From: Actinomycetota bacterium
GTDB lineage: Bacteria; Actinomycetota; Actinomycetes; Actinomycetales; Microbacteriaceae
Assembly: GCA_009702645.1 (NCBI GenBank)
Contig: WLHO01000001.1
Location: 1 to 21,932 of the forward strand
Direction of reading: 5' to 3'
DNA: 21,932 nucleotides
Part shown: piece after piece, positions 10,198 to 18,352 of the stretch
Layout of the letters: each line of letters starts with the position of its first letter
Position numbering within the stretch: position 1 is the first letter of the stretch
Translations under genes and position numbers: made by a program
Notes under the pieces: generated by a model
What the model was told of the DNA's origin: nothing
The model's database searches: none
What the model saw: only the letters and a program-made list of their open reading frames with translations

Positions 10198-10210
10198 TAT
10201 AGTTATCGAC
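10198..10210 (+). promoter_or_regulatory. Probable -10 box for a leaderless regulator transcript
   Basis: TATAGT (10198-10203) is a near-consensus -10 hexamer and ends 7 nt before the ATG at 10211, so transcription would start at or next to the start codon. There is no Shine-Dalgarno sequence in this interval, which fits a leaderless mRNA. No convincing -35 hexamer is seen 16-18 nt upstream. The same geometry occurs before polA, coaE and uvrA. Confidence 0.55.
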
Positions 10211-10795
10211 ATGGCAGAGCAAACGACCCAAAGACGAGTTGTGGTTGCGGAGGACGAATCCCTTATCCGCATTGACATCGTCGAGACTCTTAGAGATCAA
10301 GGCTTTGACGTAGTTGGTGAAGCTGGCGATGGCAACAAGGCAGTAGAGCTGGCATTCGAGCTCAAACCTGACTTAATGGTCATGGACATCAAGATGCCTG
10401 ACCTAGATGGCCTTTCGGCTGCAGAAAAAATTTCTGAACTAAAGATTCCCGTAGTTTTACTCACCGCGTTTAGCCAACAAGAGCTAGTGACTCGCGCAGC
10501 TGAAGTTGGAGCAATGGCGTTTCTCGTAAAACCTTTTTCTCCCCAGGATCTGCTTCCAGCAATAGAAATCGCTCTTTCAAGACACTCACAGCTTGTTGCT
10601 CTTGAAGCTGAAGTGGCCGACCTGGGCGAAAGACTTGAGACTCGCAAACTTGTTGAGCGCGCAAAGGGAGTCCTCAGCGAAAAAATGAAGCTTACGGAAC
10701 CAGAAGCCTTTCGTTGGATTCAGAAAGCTTCTATGGACAGGCGACTCAGTATGGCCGATGTGGCAAGAACAGTTCTCGATCAGCTCGAGAAGTAG
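10211..10795 (+). CDS. Response regulator with C-terminal ANTAR RNA-binding domain (PdtaR-like)
   Basis: This is a 194-residue two-domain regulator. Residues 8-125 form a receiver domain with the acidic pocket Glu14-Asp15, the phosphate acceptor Asp59 in MVMDIKMPDLDG, Thr85 and Lys107 (VKPF). Residues 130-190 form an ANTAR domain (TRKLVERAKGVLSEKMKLTE, then AFRWIQKASMDRRLSMADVA). ANTAR domains bind paired hexaloop hairpins in mRNA leaders and prevent premature termination when the receiver is phosphorylated. Mycobacterial PdtaR is the close model, paired there with the kinase PdtaS. No kinase gene lies in this window, so the partner must be elsewhere. I chose ATG 10211 over an in-frame ATG at 10169, because the extra 14 residues do not match the family and TATAGT sits just before 10211. 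The gene is divergent from the tRNA-Leu and its stop abuts the stop of the convergent thioesterase. Confidence 0.9.
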   Translation: MAEQTTQRRVVVAEDESLIRIDIVETLRDQGFDVVGEAGDGNKAVELAFELKPDLMVMDIKMPDLDGLSAAEKISELKIPVVLLTAFSQQELVTRAAEVGAMAFLVKPFSPQDLLPAIEIALSRHSQLVALEAEVADLGERLETRKLVERAKGVLSEKMKLTEPEAFRWIQKASMDRRLSMADVARTVLDQLEK

Positions 10796-11215
10796 CTAGT
10801 TTTGTCGAATCAGGTTCGTGATTCGAACTGTGGAGCAACGTTCACCAGCTTCGTTTGTGACAACAATCTCATGTACGGTCAAAGTCTTTCCAAGTGAAAT
10901 GGCTGTTGCCACTCCTGTGACCTTACCTGTGGTTGCTGATTTCGAGTGAGAAGCTGAAATCTCGATTCCAACTGCGTAAGCATTTTCTCCAGCCCAAACA
11001 TTTGCAGCAAAGGAGCCCAAAGTTTCTCCAAGAACCAGATAAGCCCCACCGTGTAGCAATCCTCTTGGTTGGGTGTTCCCTTGCACCGGCATCGTTGCAA
11101 TCGCACGCTCGGCGCTAAGCTCAAGAATTTCTATCCCCATCTTCTGAGCAAGGTCACCAATTCCTCGTCTGGCGGCGACTAACTTCGCTTCTTCGCTAAG
11201 AATCGGTTCAGACAT
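10796..11215 (-). CDS. Hotdog-fold acyl-CoA thioesterase (PaaI/YdiI/MenI type)
   Basis: This is a small 139-residue single-domain thioesterase of the 4HBT hotdog superfamily, which hydrolyses acyl- or aryl-CoA esters in the cytoplasm. The core motif is RGLLHGGAYLVLGETLGSFA (51-70). Glu64 aligns with the catalytic glutamate of E. coli YdiI (Glu63), and the HGG triplet at 55-57 is the usual substrate-binding turn. Likely substrates are 1,4-dihydroxy-2-naphthoyl-CoA in menaquinone synthesis or phenylacetyl-CoA-type esters; the sequence alone does not decide. It is read opposite to all its protein-coding neighbours. An AGGAAAGG stretch about 10 nt upstream of the ATG is a usable RBS, so this mRNA has a leader. 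It converges on the regulator gene with no base between the stops and is divergent from polA. Confidence 0.88.
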   Translation of the reverse strand: MSEPILSEEAKLVAARRGIGDLAQKMGIEILELSAERAIATMPVQGNTQPRGLLHGGAYLVLGETLGSFAANVWAGENAYAVGIEISASHSKSATTGKVTGVATAISLGKTLTVHEIVVTNEAGERCSTVRITNLIRQN

Positions 11216-11255
11216 TTAGAACAGGCCTTTCCTAATAACTAAACAACTGGCGAAG

Positions 11256-11268
11256 TAGGCTAGCTGTT
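11256..11268 (+). promoter_or_regulatory. Probable -10 box for leaderless polA
   Basis: TAGGCT (11256-11261) fits TAnnnT and ends 7 nt before the polA GTG at 11269. There is no Shine-Dalgarno in between, so polA is probably translated from a leaderless mRNA. It lies in the 53-bp gap shared with the divergent thioesterase promoter. No clear -35 is visible. Confidence 0.55.
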
Positions 11269-13941
11269 GTGACTACTAAGCCTACCCTTCTGCTTATTGA
11301 CGGGCACTCGCTTGCTTTTAGAGCTTTCTACGCGCTAAACCCATCAAATTTTAGAACCCCAGACGGTCAACACACTAACGCCGTTCATGGCTTCATTTCT
11401 ATGCTCTTGAATCTGCTGGAGGGAGAGAAGCCCACACACTTAGCAGTTGCCTTCGACATCTCCGGCCCTTCTTTCCGGGCTATTGAGTACCCAGAGTACA
11501 AAGGTAACCGCGGTGAAACTCCAGAAGAGTTTTACGGTCAGACCGAGCTTCTCGAGGAAGCTATGCAAGCCATGAACATCACAACGCTCACCAAGAAAGA
11601 TTACGAAGCTGATGACATTCTTGCCTCGCTCGCTGACCAGGCGGCCAACGCTGGTTATCGAGTGTTGGTTGTTTCGGGAGATCGTGACACGTTTCAGTTG
11701 ATCAGTGAAGATACGACCATCTTGTATCCAATCAAGGGTGTAATGAATCTTGCACGCATGAATGACGAAGCGGTTGTTGAGCGCTACGGTATCCACGCCA
11801 AGCAGTATCCAGATCTAGCCGCTTTAGTTGGCGAAACTAGCGATAACCTACCTGGTATCCCCGGGGTAGGTCCAAAGACTGCGGCAAAATGGTTGCAGAC
11901 TTACGGTGACCTTGACACCGTCTTAGCAAGTGCTGAAGAGATTCCTGGAAAAGTTGGACAGTCCCTCAGGGACAACAGTGAACTTGCAGTGAGGAACCGA
12001 AGACTGAACCACTTGGTTCGTGATCTCGACCTTGGATTAGATTTTGAATCCCTTCGCCTCACATCCGTCGATGAACCCAAAGTGCGTACGGTGTTCACCA
12101 AGATGCACTTCAAGACTCTTACCGAACGAGTCCTTCGTCTTCGTGGGCAGAACGGGAGCCAGACAGCTGGCCTATCAGCTGCGCCGGCCACCAGTTCGGG
12201 ACCGTCGGAGCAGATTGTCGAAGAGAGAATCTTTGACACTCTAGAGATTCCCACAGCACGAACTTGCAACGTTACAGAAGTGGCTACCTGGATTGGCAAA
12301 CAGGGAGTAGTCGGATTCGAACTTGAGGAATCTGATGATTCGTTGAGAATGGGTTTTGCAAATGCTAGTGAGCGATTGGTGTTATCAGGGGAGCCAGACG
12401 CAGTAATCCTTGATTGGCTTAGAAGCAAATCTCCTAAAGCACTGTTTGATCTAAAAGGCACCCGCAGAATCCTCTTGTCTCATGATCTAGACATAGATGG
12501 GGTTGTTGATGACGTTCTTTTGCTCGCGTATCTTTTGAACCCCGTTCGTCGAAACTACTATGTCGATGACATAGCCCTGGAACAGTTGGGTTTATCAATC
12601 CAACGCTCTGACCCAAACCAGTTGATTCCAGAAGCAAACTCAGATCCAAGTCTGGATGCTTGGTTGGCAATCTCACTAGCTCGCCCGATGCGAGACAAGG
12701 TTGAAAAACAAGGGCAGCTAAAACTTTACGAAAGCATCGAGTTGCCAAGCTCAATCACTTTGTCAACCATGGAGAGTCAAGGTATTTCAATTGACACGGC
12801 AAAACTGGAAGCCTTGTTTGAATCTCTTTCTTCTGAAGTCGCTGTGATTGCCAAGGATGCATACAAGATCATTGGCAAGGAGATCAACCTCGCTTCTCCA
12901 AAGCAGCTTCAGACAGTCCTATTCGATGAACTTGGAATGACTGGAACCAAGTCCCTCAAGACTGGTTTCTCCACAAACGCGGCGGCGTTGAATGAGCTTT
13001 TTGAACTAAACGGTCATCCATTTTTGGAGAAGTTGTTAGCCCATCGTGATTCGACGAAACTCAAGCAGATGGTTGAAACCTTGCTAAAAGCCGTTGAGGA
13101 TGACTCAAAAATTCACACCACTTATGTTCAAACAGGAACGTCGACCGGGCGACTTAGTAGTGAGAATCCAAACCTTCAAAACATACCTATTCGAAACCCT
13201 CGTGGTGCGCAGATTCGCGACTCGTTTATTGCTTCGGCTGGATTCGAAACTTTGCTCACAGCCGATTATTCCCAAATTGAAATGCGCATAATGGCGCACC
13301 TGTCTGAAGATCCTGGTCTTATCGAGGCATTCAACAATGGGGAAGATCTACATCGGTTTGTTGGTTCTAGAATCTTCGGAGTCGATCCAAGTGCCGTGAC
13401 ATCGGACATGCGAGCACAGGTGAAGGCTATGAGCTATGGGTTGGTTTATGGCCTTAGCGAGTATGGACTTGCCAAGCAGCTTGGGTTGAGTAATGCAGAT
13501 GCCAAGCAGCTGATGAAGGACTATTTTGAGCGATTCGGGGGAGTGCGGCGCTATTTGGCAAAGGTTGTTGAAGACGCGAAGGCGCTTGGATACACCCAGA
13601 CCTTGCACGGCCGAAGACGCCCATTTGATGATCTCAACAGCAAAATCTTCCAGGTTCGTGAAAACGCTAGAAGAGCAGCTCTAAACGCTCCTATTCAAGG
13701 CACCGCAGCCGACATCATGAAGATTGCCATGAATGCCATAGCCGTTGAGATGAAGAGTTCAGGCCTAAAGTCTCGAATGCTGCTTCAAGTCCATGATGAG
13801 CTGGTATTTGAGGTTGCCAAGGGTGAATTGCAGAGCCTCCGGGCCTTGGTCGTGGAGAAAATGTCAAATGTAGTCAAGCTGTCAGTGCCACTAGAAGTCC
13901 AGGTTGGCACAGGCCGGAGCTGGGATGAGGCCGGTCACTAG
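11269..13941 (+). CDS. polA: DNA polymerase I
   Basis: DNA polymerase I fills gaps in excision repair and replaces Okazaki primers. The 890-residue product has three parts. Residues 1-300 or so are the 5'-3' flap nuclease (LLLIDGHSLAFRAFYAL, VVSGDRDTFQLI, and the helix-hairpin motif GIPGVGPKTAAKW). Residues 325-490 or so are a proofreading-type domain in which ordered catalytic acids are only partly kept (FELEES where E. coli has FDTETD), so proofreading is doubtful. Residues 500-890 are the polymerase: motif A LLTADYSQIEMRIMAHL with Asp666, motif B RRAALNAPIQGTAADIM, and motif C LQVHDELVFEV with Asp843. It starts at GTG, and the family N-terminus aligns there. No RBS is present, and TAGGCT lies 7 nt upstream. 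The nearby uvrBAC genes supply the gaps that this enzyme fills. Confidence 0.97.
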   Translation: MTTKPTLLLIDGHSLAFRAFYALNPSNFRTPDGQHTNAVHGFISMLLNLLEGEKPTHLAVAFDISGPSFRAIEYPEYKGNRGETPEEFYGQTELLEEAMQAMNITTLTKKDYEADDILASLADQAANAGYRVLVVSGDRDTFQLISEDTTILYPIKGVMNLARMNDEAVVERYGIHAKQYPDLAALVGETSDNLPGIPGVGPKTAAKWLQTYGDLDTVLASAEEIPGKVGQSLRDNSELAVRNRRLNHLVRDLDLGLDFESLRLTSVDEPKVRTVFTKMHFKTLTERVLRLRGQNGSQTAGLSAAPATSSGPSEQIVEERIFDTLEIPTARTCNVTEVATWIGKQGVVGFELEESDDSLRMGFANASERLVLSGEPDAVILDWLRSKSPKALFDLKGTRRILLSHDLDIDGVVDDVLLLAYLLNPVRRNYYVDDIALEQLGLSIQRSDPNQLIPEANSDPSLDAWLAISLARPMRDKVEKQGQLKLYESIELPSSITLSTMESQGISIDTAKLEALFESLSSEVAVIAKDAYKIIGKEINLASPKQLQTVLFDELGMTGTKSLKTGFSTNAAALNELFELNGHPFLEKLLAHRDSTKLKQMVETLLKAVEDDSKIHTTYVQTGTSTGRLSSENPNLQNIPIRNPRGAQIRDSFIASAGFETLLTADYSQIEMRIMAHLSEDPGLIEAFNNGEDLHRFVGSRIFGVDPSAVTSDMRAQVKAMSYGLVYGLSEYGLAKQLGLSNADAKQLMKDYFERFGGVRRYLAKVVEDAKALGYTQTLHGRRRPFDDLNSKIFQVRENARRAALNAPIQGTAADIMKIAMNAIAVEMKSSGLKSRMLLQVHDELVFEVAKGELQSLRALVVEKMSNVVKLSVPLEVQVGTGRSWDEAGH

Positions 13942-13944
13942 CCC

Positions 13945-13974
13945 TTGGTTAGGCCTGTTTATCTGCACTAAGCT
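13945..13974 (+). promoter_or_regulatory. Candidate rpsA promoter
   Basis: TTGGTT (13945-13950) and TAAGCT (13969-13974) are separated by 18 bp, right after the polA stop. This would start transcription near 13981 and give rpsA a leader of about 110 nt. The -35 match is modest, so this is a candidate only. Confidence 0.4.
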
Positions 13975-14015
13975 GATAGGGCGCCTTGGCGCATGACCCC
14001 TATCCGCTGTTGCGG
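13975..14015 (+). other. Two hairpins between polA and rpsA
   Basis: The first hairpin pairs GATAGGG (13975-13981) with CCCTATC (13998-14004), with an inner CGC-CTTG-GCG stem at 13982-13991. The second is CCGC-TGTT-GCGG at 14004-14015; it shares base 14004 with the first, so the last pair can form in only one of them. A pyrimidine run TTTTCTTTTT follows at 14025-14034, 9 nt away. That is too far for a classical intrinsic terminator, though it could be a weak polA terminator or a structured rpsA leader. The pairing is seen directly; the role is inferred. Confidence 0.5.
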
Positions 14016-14092
14016 TGGAAATCATTTTCTTTTTCAAAAAGTCCTTGAGACCATCGCGACCTGAGTAAACAAATAATGGAGTAACAATCTCT

Positions 14093-15571
14093 ATGACCAC
14101 TGAAACAACCGTAAAGGCACCAAAGCAGGTAGCCGTAAACGACATCGGTTCCGCTGAAGAATTTCTAGCTGCTGTCGAAAAGACCCTAAAGTTCTTCAAC
14201 GACGGTGACCTTATCGAAGGTACCGTTGTAAAAATTGACCGCGACGAGGTTCTACTCGACGTTGGATACAAGACAGAGGGTGTCATTCCTTCTCGTGAAC
14301 TTTCCATTCGCCACGACGCCGACCCAGGCGACATCGTTTCCGTGGGCGACAAAATTGAGGCACTTGTTCTTCAGAAGGAAGACAAGGAAGGCCGACTAAT
14401 TCTTTCCAAGAAGCGTGCTCTATATGAGCGTGCCTGGGGTGATGTTGAGAAGATCAAGGAAGCAGACGGCACAGTAACAGGAACCGTAATCGAAGTTGTT
14501 AAGGGCGGTCTTATCGTCGACATCGGTCTTCGTGGATTCCTGCCAGCATCCCTAATCGAGCTTCGCCGTGTTCGCGACCTCGGTCCATACATGGGACAGG
14601 AAGTCGAAGCCAAAATTCTTGAGCTAGACAAGAACCGAAATAACGTTGTCTTGTCTCGCCGTGCTCTTCTAGAGCAGAGTCAGTCAGCGTCTCGTTCAAC
14701 CTTCCTAGCAGACCTTGCAAAGGGACAGATTAGAACTGGTGTTGTTTCTTCCATCGTAAACTTCGGAGCGTTCATTGACCTCGGCGGTGTCGACGGTCTT
14801 GTTCACGTATCAGAGTTGTCTTGGAAGCACATCGAGCACGCTTCTGAGGTTGTTGAAATTGGACAAGAAGTCACTGTTGAGGTTTTGGAAGTTGATCAAG
14901 ACCGTGAGCGCGTCTCACTTTCCTTGAAGGCAACCCAAGAGGACCCATGGCAGGTATTCGCCCGCACTCACTCAATCGGTCAGTACGCGCCAGGAAAAGT
15001 CACCAAGCTTGTTCCGTTCGGTGCATTTGTCCGAGTTGCCGATGGCATCGAGGGTCTAGTTCACATCTCTGAGCTTTCTACCAAGCACATTGAACTTGCA
15101 GAACAAGTAGTTTCAGTAAACCAGGATGTTTTCGTAAAAGTCATCGACATCGATCTTGACCGTCGCCGCATCTCACTGTCACTGAAGCAGGCACTTGAGG
15201 AAGTTAACCCAGAGGGAACAGACTTCAACCCAGCGCTTTACGGAATGTATGCAGAGTATGACGACAAGGGTCAGTACAAGTACCCAGATGGTTTCGATGC
15301 AGCGACCGGAGAATGGCAGCCAGGTCACGAAGAGGCCAGAGCCAAGTGGGAGAAGGAATACTCCGAAGCTCACGCAAGATGGGAAGAGCACAAGAAGCAG
15401 GTTGCAGAAGCAAATAAGCTTGCTGCAACTCTGCCTGACCTTCCAGCACCTAGCGCTGCCGCCTCTAGCGACACCATCACCAGTGAGTCTTCCGAAGTCC
15501 CAAGCGCCGGAACTCTTTCAGGAGACGAGTCACTCAGCGCACTTCGCGACAAGCTAAGCGACAACGAGTAA
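14093..15571 (+). CDS. rpsA: 30S ribosomal protein S1
   Basis: S1 binds mRNA on the small ribosomal subunit and helps initiation on structured messages. The product is 492 residues with four S1 (OB-fold) repeats at about residues 37-108, 125-190, 211-280 and 296-365. Repeats 3 and 4 are the best conserved (FGAFIDLGGVDGLVHVSELS and FGAFVRVADGIEGLVHISEL). This is the actinobacterial four-repeat form, shorter than the six-repeat E. coli protein. The C-terminal 120 residues are acidic and low in complexity (YAEYDDKGQYKYPDG, then an Ala/Ser/Glu-rich end) and probably flexible. GGAG at 14078-14081 is 11 nt before the ATG, a rather long spacing. The gene has a structured upstream region and ends in a strong terminator, so it probably forms its own transcription unit. 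Confidence 0.97.
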   Translation: MTTETTVKAPKQVAVNDIGSAEEFLAAVEKTLKFFNDGDLIEGTVVKIDRDEVLLDVGYKTEGVIPSRELSIRHDADPGDIVSVGDKIEALVLQKEDKEGRLILSKKRALYERAWGDVEKIKEADGTVTGTVIEVVKGGLIVDIGLRGFLPASLIELRRVRDLGPYMGQEVEAKILELDKNRNNVVLSRRALLEQSQSASRSTFLADLAKGQIRTGVVSSIVNFGAFIDLGGVDGLVHVSELSWKHIEHASEVVEIGQEVTVEVLEVDQDRERVSLSLKATQEDPWQVFARTHSIGQYAPGKVTKLVPFGAFVRVADGIEGLVHISELSTKHIELAEQVVSVNQDVFVKVIDIDLDRRRISLSLKQALEEVNPEGTDFNPALYGMYAEYDDKGQYKYPDGFDAATGEWQPGHEEARAKWEKEYSEAHARWEEHKKQVAEANKLAATLPDLPAPSAAASSDTITSESSEVPSAGTLSGDESLSALRDKLSDNE

Positions 15572-15587
15572 TCCATTTTTATACCAC

Positions 15588-15629
15588 GAACCGGGGACTG
15601 GCGTTTTGCTGGTCCCCGGTTCTTTATTT
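15588..15629 (+). terminator. Intrinsic terminator after rpsA
   Basis: A perfect 11-bp stem, GAACCGGGGAC (15588-15598) with GTCCCCGGTTC (15612-15622), encloses a 13-nt loop and is followed directly by the T-rich TTTATTT. It lies 17 nt after the rpsA stop and is the clearest terminator in the window. The downstream arm and tail run almost into the coaE -10 box. Confidence 0.93.
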
Positions 15630-15630
15630 G

Positions 15631-15642
15631 TAGGCTGGTGGC
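15631..15642 (+). promoter_or_regulatory. Probable -10 box for leaderless coaE
   Basis: TAGGCT (15631-15636) ends 6 nt before the coaE ATG at 15643, with no Shine-Dalgarno between them. TTGCTG (15606-15611), 19 bp upstream inside the terminator loop, is a possible -35. Because a strong terminator precedes it, coaE needs a promoter here. Confidence 0.6.
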
Positions 15643-16260
15643 ATGTTCTTAGTTGGTCTAACCGGAGGCATTGCCTCTGGCAAGTCGACAATCTCAACCA
15701 TGCTTGCGAAACTGGGCGCGGGAGTGATCGATGCCGATGTAGTGGCAAGGGAGGTCGTCGAACCTGGAACACCAGGAATTAAAGAAGTCATTGCGGAATT
15801 CGGGGAAGAGATCATTCAACCAGATGGGTCTTTATCAAGAGCAGCCCTTGCCGAGCAAGTATTTGCAGACCTAGCTAAAAGAACCAAGCTGGAAGCAATT
15901 CTTCATCCGCTTATCAAGCAGCGAACCATGCAGCTCATTGCACAAAGCAAAAAATCCATTGTCGTATATGTTGTCCCGTTGCTTGTCGAGGCAAAAGTGG
16001 ACTATCCATTCGATTTAGTTATAACCGTTGAGTCTGGTGTTGCGAACCAGATGCAAAGACTGAAAGATAGCCGCGGGCTGACTGAAGGCGAAGCGCAATC
16101 ACGTATTCATGCTCAGGCTTCGGAAATTCAGCGTGTAGCAAGAGCGGACATTCGCCTAGATGGCTCGGTATCGTTATCGGAGCTTGAGGCTGAGGTTTCC
16201 AAACTCTGGGAATTACTAGTACAGAAAGCAGAAGCCAAGGCCACCAATGGAAAGAACTAG
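15643..16260 (+). CDS. coaE: Dephospho-CoA kinase
   Basis: CoaE phosphorylates the 3'-hydroxyl of dephospho-CoA, the final step of coenzyme A synthesis. The product is 205 residues, the standard single-domain length; it lacks the C-terminal UPF0157 (GrpB-like) extension found in mycobacterial CoaE. The P-loop is [12 protein letters not shown] (residues 5-16). [14 protein letters not shown] is the conserved substrate-binding block, and [10 protein letters not shown] and [15 protein letters not shown] are further family motifs. The ATG is fixed by the P-loop spacing and by the TAGGCT box 6 nt upstream. The 3' end overlaps uvrB by 14 bp, so uvrB is probably co-transcribed with it. Confidence 0.96.
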   Translation: MFLVGLTGGIASGKSTISTMLAKLGAGVIDADVVAREVVEPGTPGIKEVIAEFGEEIIQPDGSLSRAALAEQVFADLAKRTKLEAILHPLIKQRTMQLIAQSKKSIVVYVVPLLVEAKVDYPFDLVITVESGVANQMQRLKDSRGLTEGEAQSRIHAQASEIQRVARADIRLDGSVSLSELEAEVSKLWELLVQKAEAKATNGKN

Positions 16261-18319
16261 AGCCTTCACGCCTTTCAAGGTTGTCAGCGACTTCAAACCA
16301 TCTGGTGATCAACCAGAGGCCATTGCTCAACTAACGCAAAGAATAAATGCCGGCGAAAAAGACGTCGTGCTTATGGGTGCAACGGGTACAGGAAAATCTG
16401 CAACTACCGCTTGGCTAATTGAAGCGCTTCAGCGCCCTACGCTCGTGATGGCCCACAACAAGACCCTGGCGGCCCAGCTGGTGACTGAGTTAAGGGAGAT
16501 GTTTCCCAACAACGCAGTTGAGTACTTCGTAAGCTACTACGACTACTACCAGCCGGAAGCCTATGTGCCTCAAACTGACACATTTATAGAGAAGGACTCC
16601 AGCATCAATGAGGAGGTGGAGCGACTTCGCTATTCGGCGACAATGAGCCTTTTGTCCCGCAGAGATGTGATTGTGGTCTCGACTGTTTCATGCATTTATG
16701 GGCTTGGAGCGCCAAAAGAGTACCTAGATCAGTCAATTCCCCTGCAGGTTGGTCAATCGATAGATCGTGATGATCTAATTCGCAAGTTTGTATCAATGCA
16801 GTACCAGCGAAATGATGTTGACTTTTCGCGCGGGAACTTTAGGGTCAAGGGGGATACTCTCGAGATCATTCCCGTGTATGACGAGTACGCAACCAGAGTC
16901 GAATTTTTCGGAGATGAGATTGAGGCTATTTTCTCTCTGCATCCACTAACCGGCGATGTAATAAAACAGCTAGATGCAGTATCGATATTCCCGGCAAGTC
17001 ACTACGTTGCATCTCCGGCGCAGATGGGCAGGGCAATCGAGGCAATCGAGAACGAACTAGCTCAGCGGCTTAGAGAGTTCGAATCTCAAGGAAAATTGTT
17101 GGAAGCCCAACGTATCAAGATGCGGACGAACTTTGACCTGGAGATGATTCGAGAGCTCGGATTCTGCTCCGGAATTGAGAACTACTCAAGGCACATTGAT
17201 GGCCGTGCAGAGGGCGAACCACCTTCTTGTCTTCTGGATTACTTCCCAGAGGATTTCTTGACTGTCATCGATGAATCGCATGCGACGGTTCCCCAAATCG
17301 GAGCAATGTATGAAGGAGACGCTTCCAGGAAGCGAACGCTTGTTGAGCACGGTTTCCGCCTTCCTTCAGCAATGGACAACAGACCACTTAAGTGGTCTGA
17401 GTTTCAGGGCAGAGTAGGGCAAACGGTCTATCTCTCGGCAACGCCGGGAAAGTATGAACTTGCTGCTGCAGACGGAGTGGTTGAGCAGATTATTCGACCC
17501 ACTGGTCTAGTTGATCCAGCGATTGTCCTAAAACCCACTAAGGGGCAAATTGATGACTTGCTTGAGGAAATCAGAGTTAGATCTGCAAAGAACGAGCGAG
17601 TTCTTGTGACCACTCTTACAAAGAAGATGGCTGAAGAGCTGACTGATTACCTCTCCGAAGCTGGAGTGAAGGTTCGATATCTTCACTCGGACGTAGACAC
17701 CTTGAAGAGAGTTGAGCTTTTACGACAACTTAGACAAGGCGTGTTCGACGTACTAGTCGGTATTAACTTGCTTAGAGAAGGCCTTGACTTGCCGGAAGTT
17801 TCTCTTGTGGCAATTCTCGACGCGGATAAAGAAGGCTTCCTTCGCTCAGCGACCTCGCTAATTCAGACCATTGGTCGAGCAGCGAGAAACGTGAATGGAG
17901 AAGTTCACATGTATGGCGATAACCTAACCGATTCAATGAAGAAAGCCATAGAAGAGACAACACGGAGAAGAGAGAAGCAGGTCGCTTACAACAAGGAAAA
18001 GGGTGTCGACCCTCAACCGTTGCAAAAGAGGATTGTAGACATCACCGACCAGATTGAGCGCGAGGAGATCGATACGGCCGAACTTATCGCCGAGTTTGGC
18101 CAAGGTAAAGGACACAAGAAGCAAGCCGTACCTCTGCGCTCTAAGCGTGGGATCGCGGCTATGGCTGAGGACGAGATTATGGCCGTAGTTATCGATCTAG
18201 ATCAGCAGATGCGCCATGCTGCCAAAGAGCTTCAGTTTGAACTCGCGGCAAGGCTTAGGGACGAGATCGGGGAGCTAAAGCACGAGCTTCGGCAAATGAA
18301 GAAGGCCGGACACATCTAA
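16247..18319 (+). CDS. uvrB: UvrABC excinuclease subunit B
   Basis: UvrB is the damage-verifying helicase of nucleotide excision repair. UvrA loads it on DNA, and it then recruits UvrC for incision. The product is 690 residues, the usual length. Walker A is [11 protein letters not shown] with Lys50. The damage-probing beta-hairpin region, [20 protein letters not shown], lies around residues 91-115. The helicase motif [19 protein letters not shown] and the later [17 protein letters not shown] and QTIGRAARN motifs are intact. The C-terminal UVR motif ([20 protein letters not shown], then AARLRDEI), which contacts UvrC, occupies about 643-680. The ATG lies inside coaE with only a weak RBS, so translation probably depends on ribosomes arriving from coaE. 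Confidence 0.98.
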   Translation: MERTRAFTPFKVVSDFKPSGDQPEAIAQLTQRINAGEKDVVLMGATGTGKSATTAWLIEALQRPTLVMAHNKTLAAQLVTELREMFPNNAVEYFVSYYDYYQPEAYVPQTDTFIEKDSSINEEVERLRYSATMSLLSRRDVIVVSTVSCIYGLGAPKEYLDQSIPLQVGQSIDRDDLIRKFVSMQYQRNDVDFSRGNFRVKGDTLEIIPVYDEYATRVEFFGDEIEAIFSLHPLTGDVIKQLDAVSIFPASHYVASPAQMGRAIEAIENELAQRLREFESQGKLLEAQRIKMRTNFDLEMIRELGFCSGIENYSRHIDGRAEGEPPSCLLDYFPEDFLTVIDESHATVPQIGAMYEGDASRKRTLVEHGFRLPSAMDNRPLKWSEFQGRVGQTVYLSATPGKYELAAADGVVEQIIRPTGLVDPAIVLKPTKGQIDDLLEEIRVRSAKNERVLVTTLTKKMAEELTDYLSEAGVKVRYLHSDVDTLKRVELLRQLRQGVFDVLVGINLLREGLDLPEVSLVAILDADKEGFLRSATSLIQTIGRAARNVNGEVHMYGDNLTDSMKKAIEETTRRREKQVAYNKEKGVDPQPLQKRIVDITDQIEREEIDTAELIAEFGQGKGHKKQAVPLRSKRGIAAMAEDEIMAVVIDLDQQMRHAAKELQFELAARLRDEIGELKHELRQMKKAGHI

Positions 18320-18320
18320 G

Positions 18321-18352
18321 TTGACACCGTCCGCAGGGTTAGGCTGGTAGAC
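18321..18352 (+). promoter_or_regulatory. Probable uvrA promoter (leaderless)
   Basis: TAGGCT (18340-18345) ends 7 nt before the uvrA GTG at 18353 and shares the nonamer TAGGCTGGT with the coaE promoter. A perfect TTGACA stands at 18321-18326, but only 13 bp separate it from TAGGCT, shorter than the usual 16-18. The -35 may therefore not be used, or the pairing may differ. There is no Shine-Dalgarno. I see no LexA/SOS box in the 33-bp gap. Confidence 0.6.

Noticed and set aside
10169..10210. Upstream in-frame ATG giving a 208-residue regulator.
   Set aside because: The added residues do not resemble the family N-terminus and overlap the TATAGT box; ATG 10211 fits better.
10007..10300. Minus-strand open frame spanning the tRNA-Leu and the regulator start.
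   Set aside because: It reads straight through the tRNA gene; the TGGGTTCAAATCCCAC core is tRNA sequence, not a protein.
11901..12461. Antisense open frame of 186 codons inside polA.
   Set aside because: It lies opposite conserved polA sequence, is Ser/Arg-rich as expected from a complementary frame, and has no start signals.
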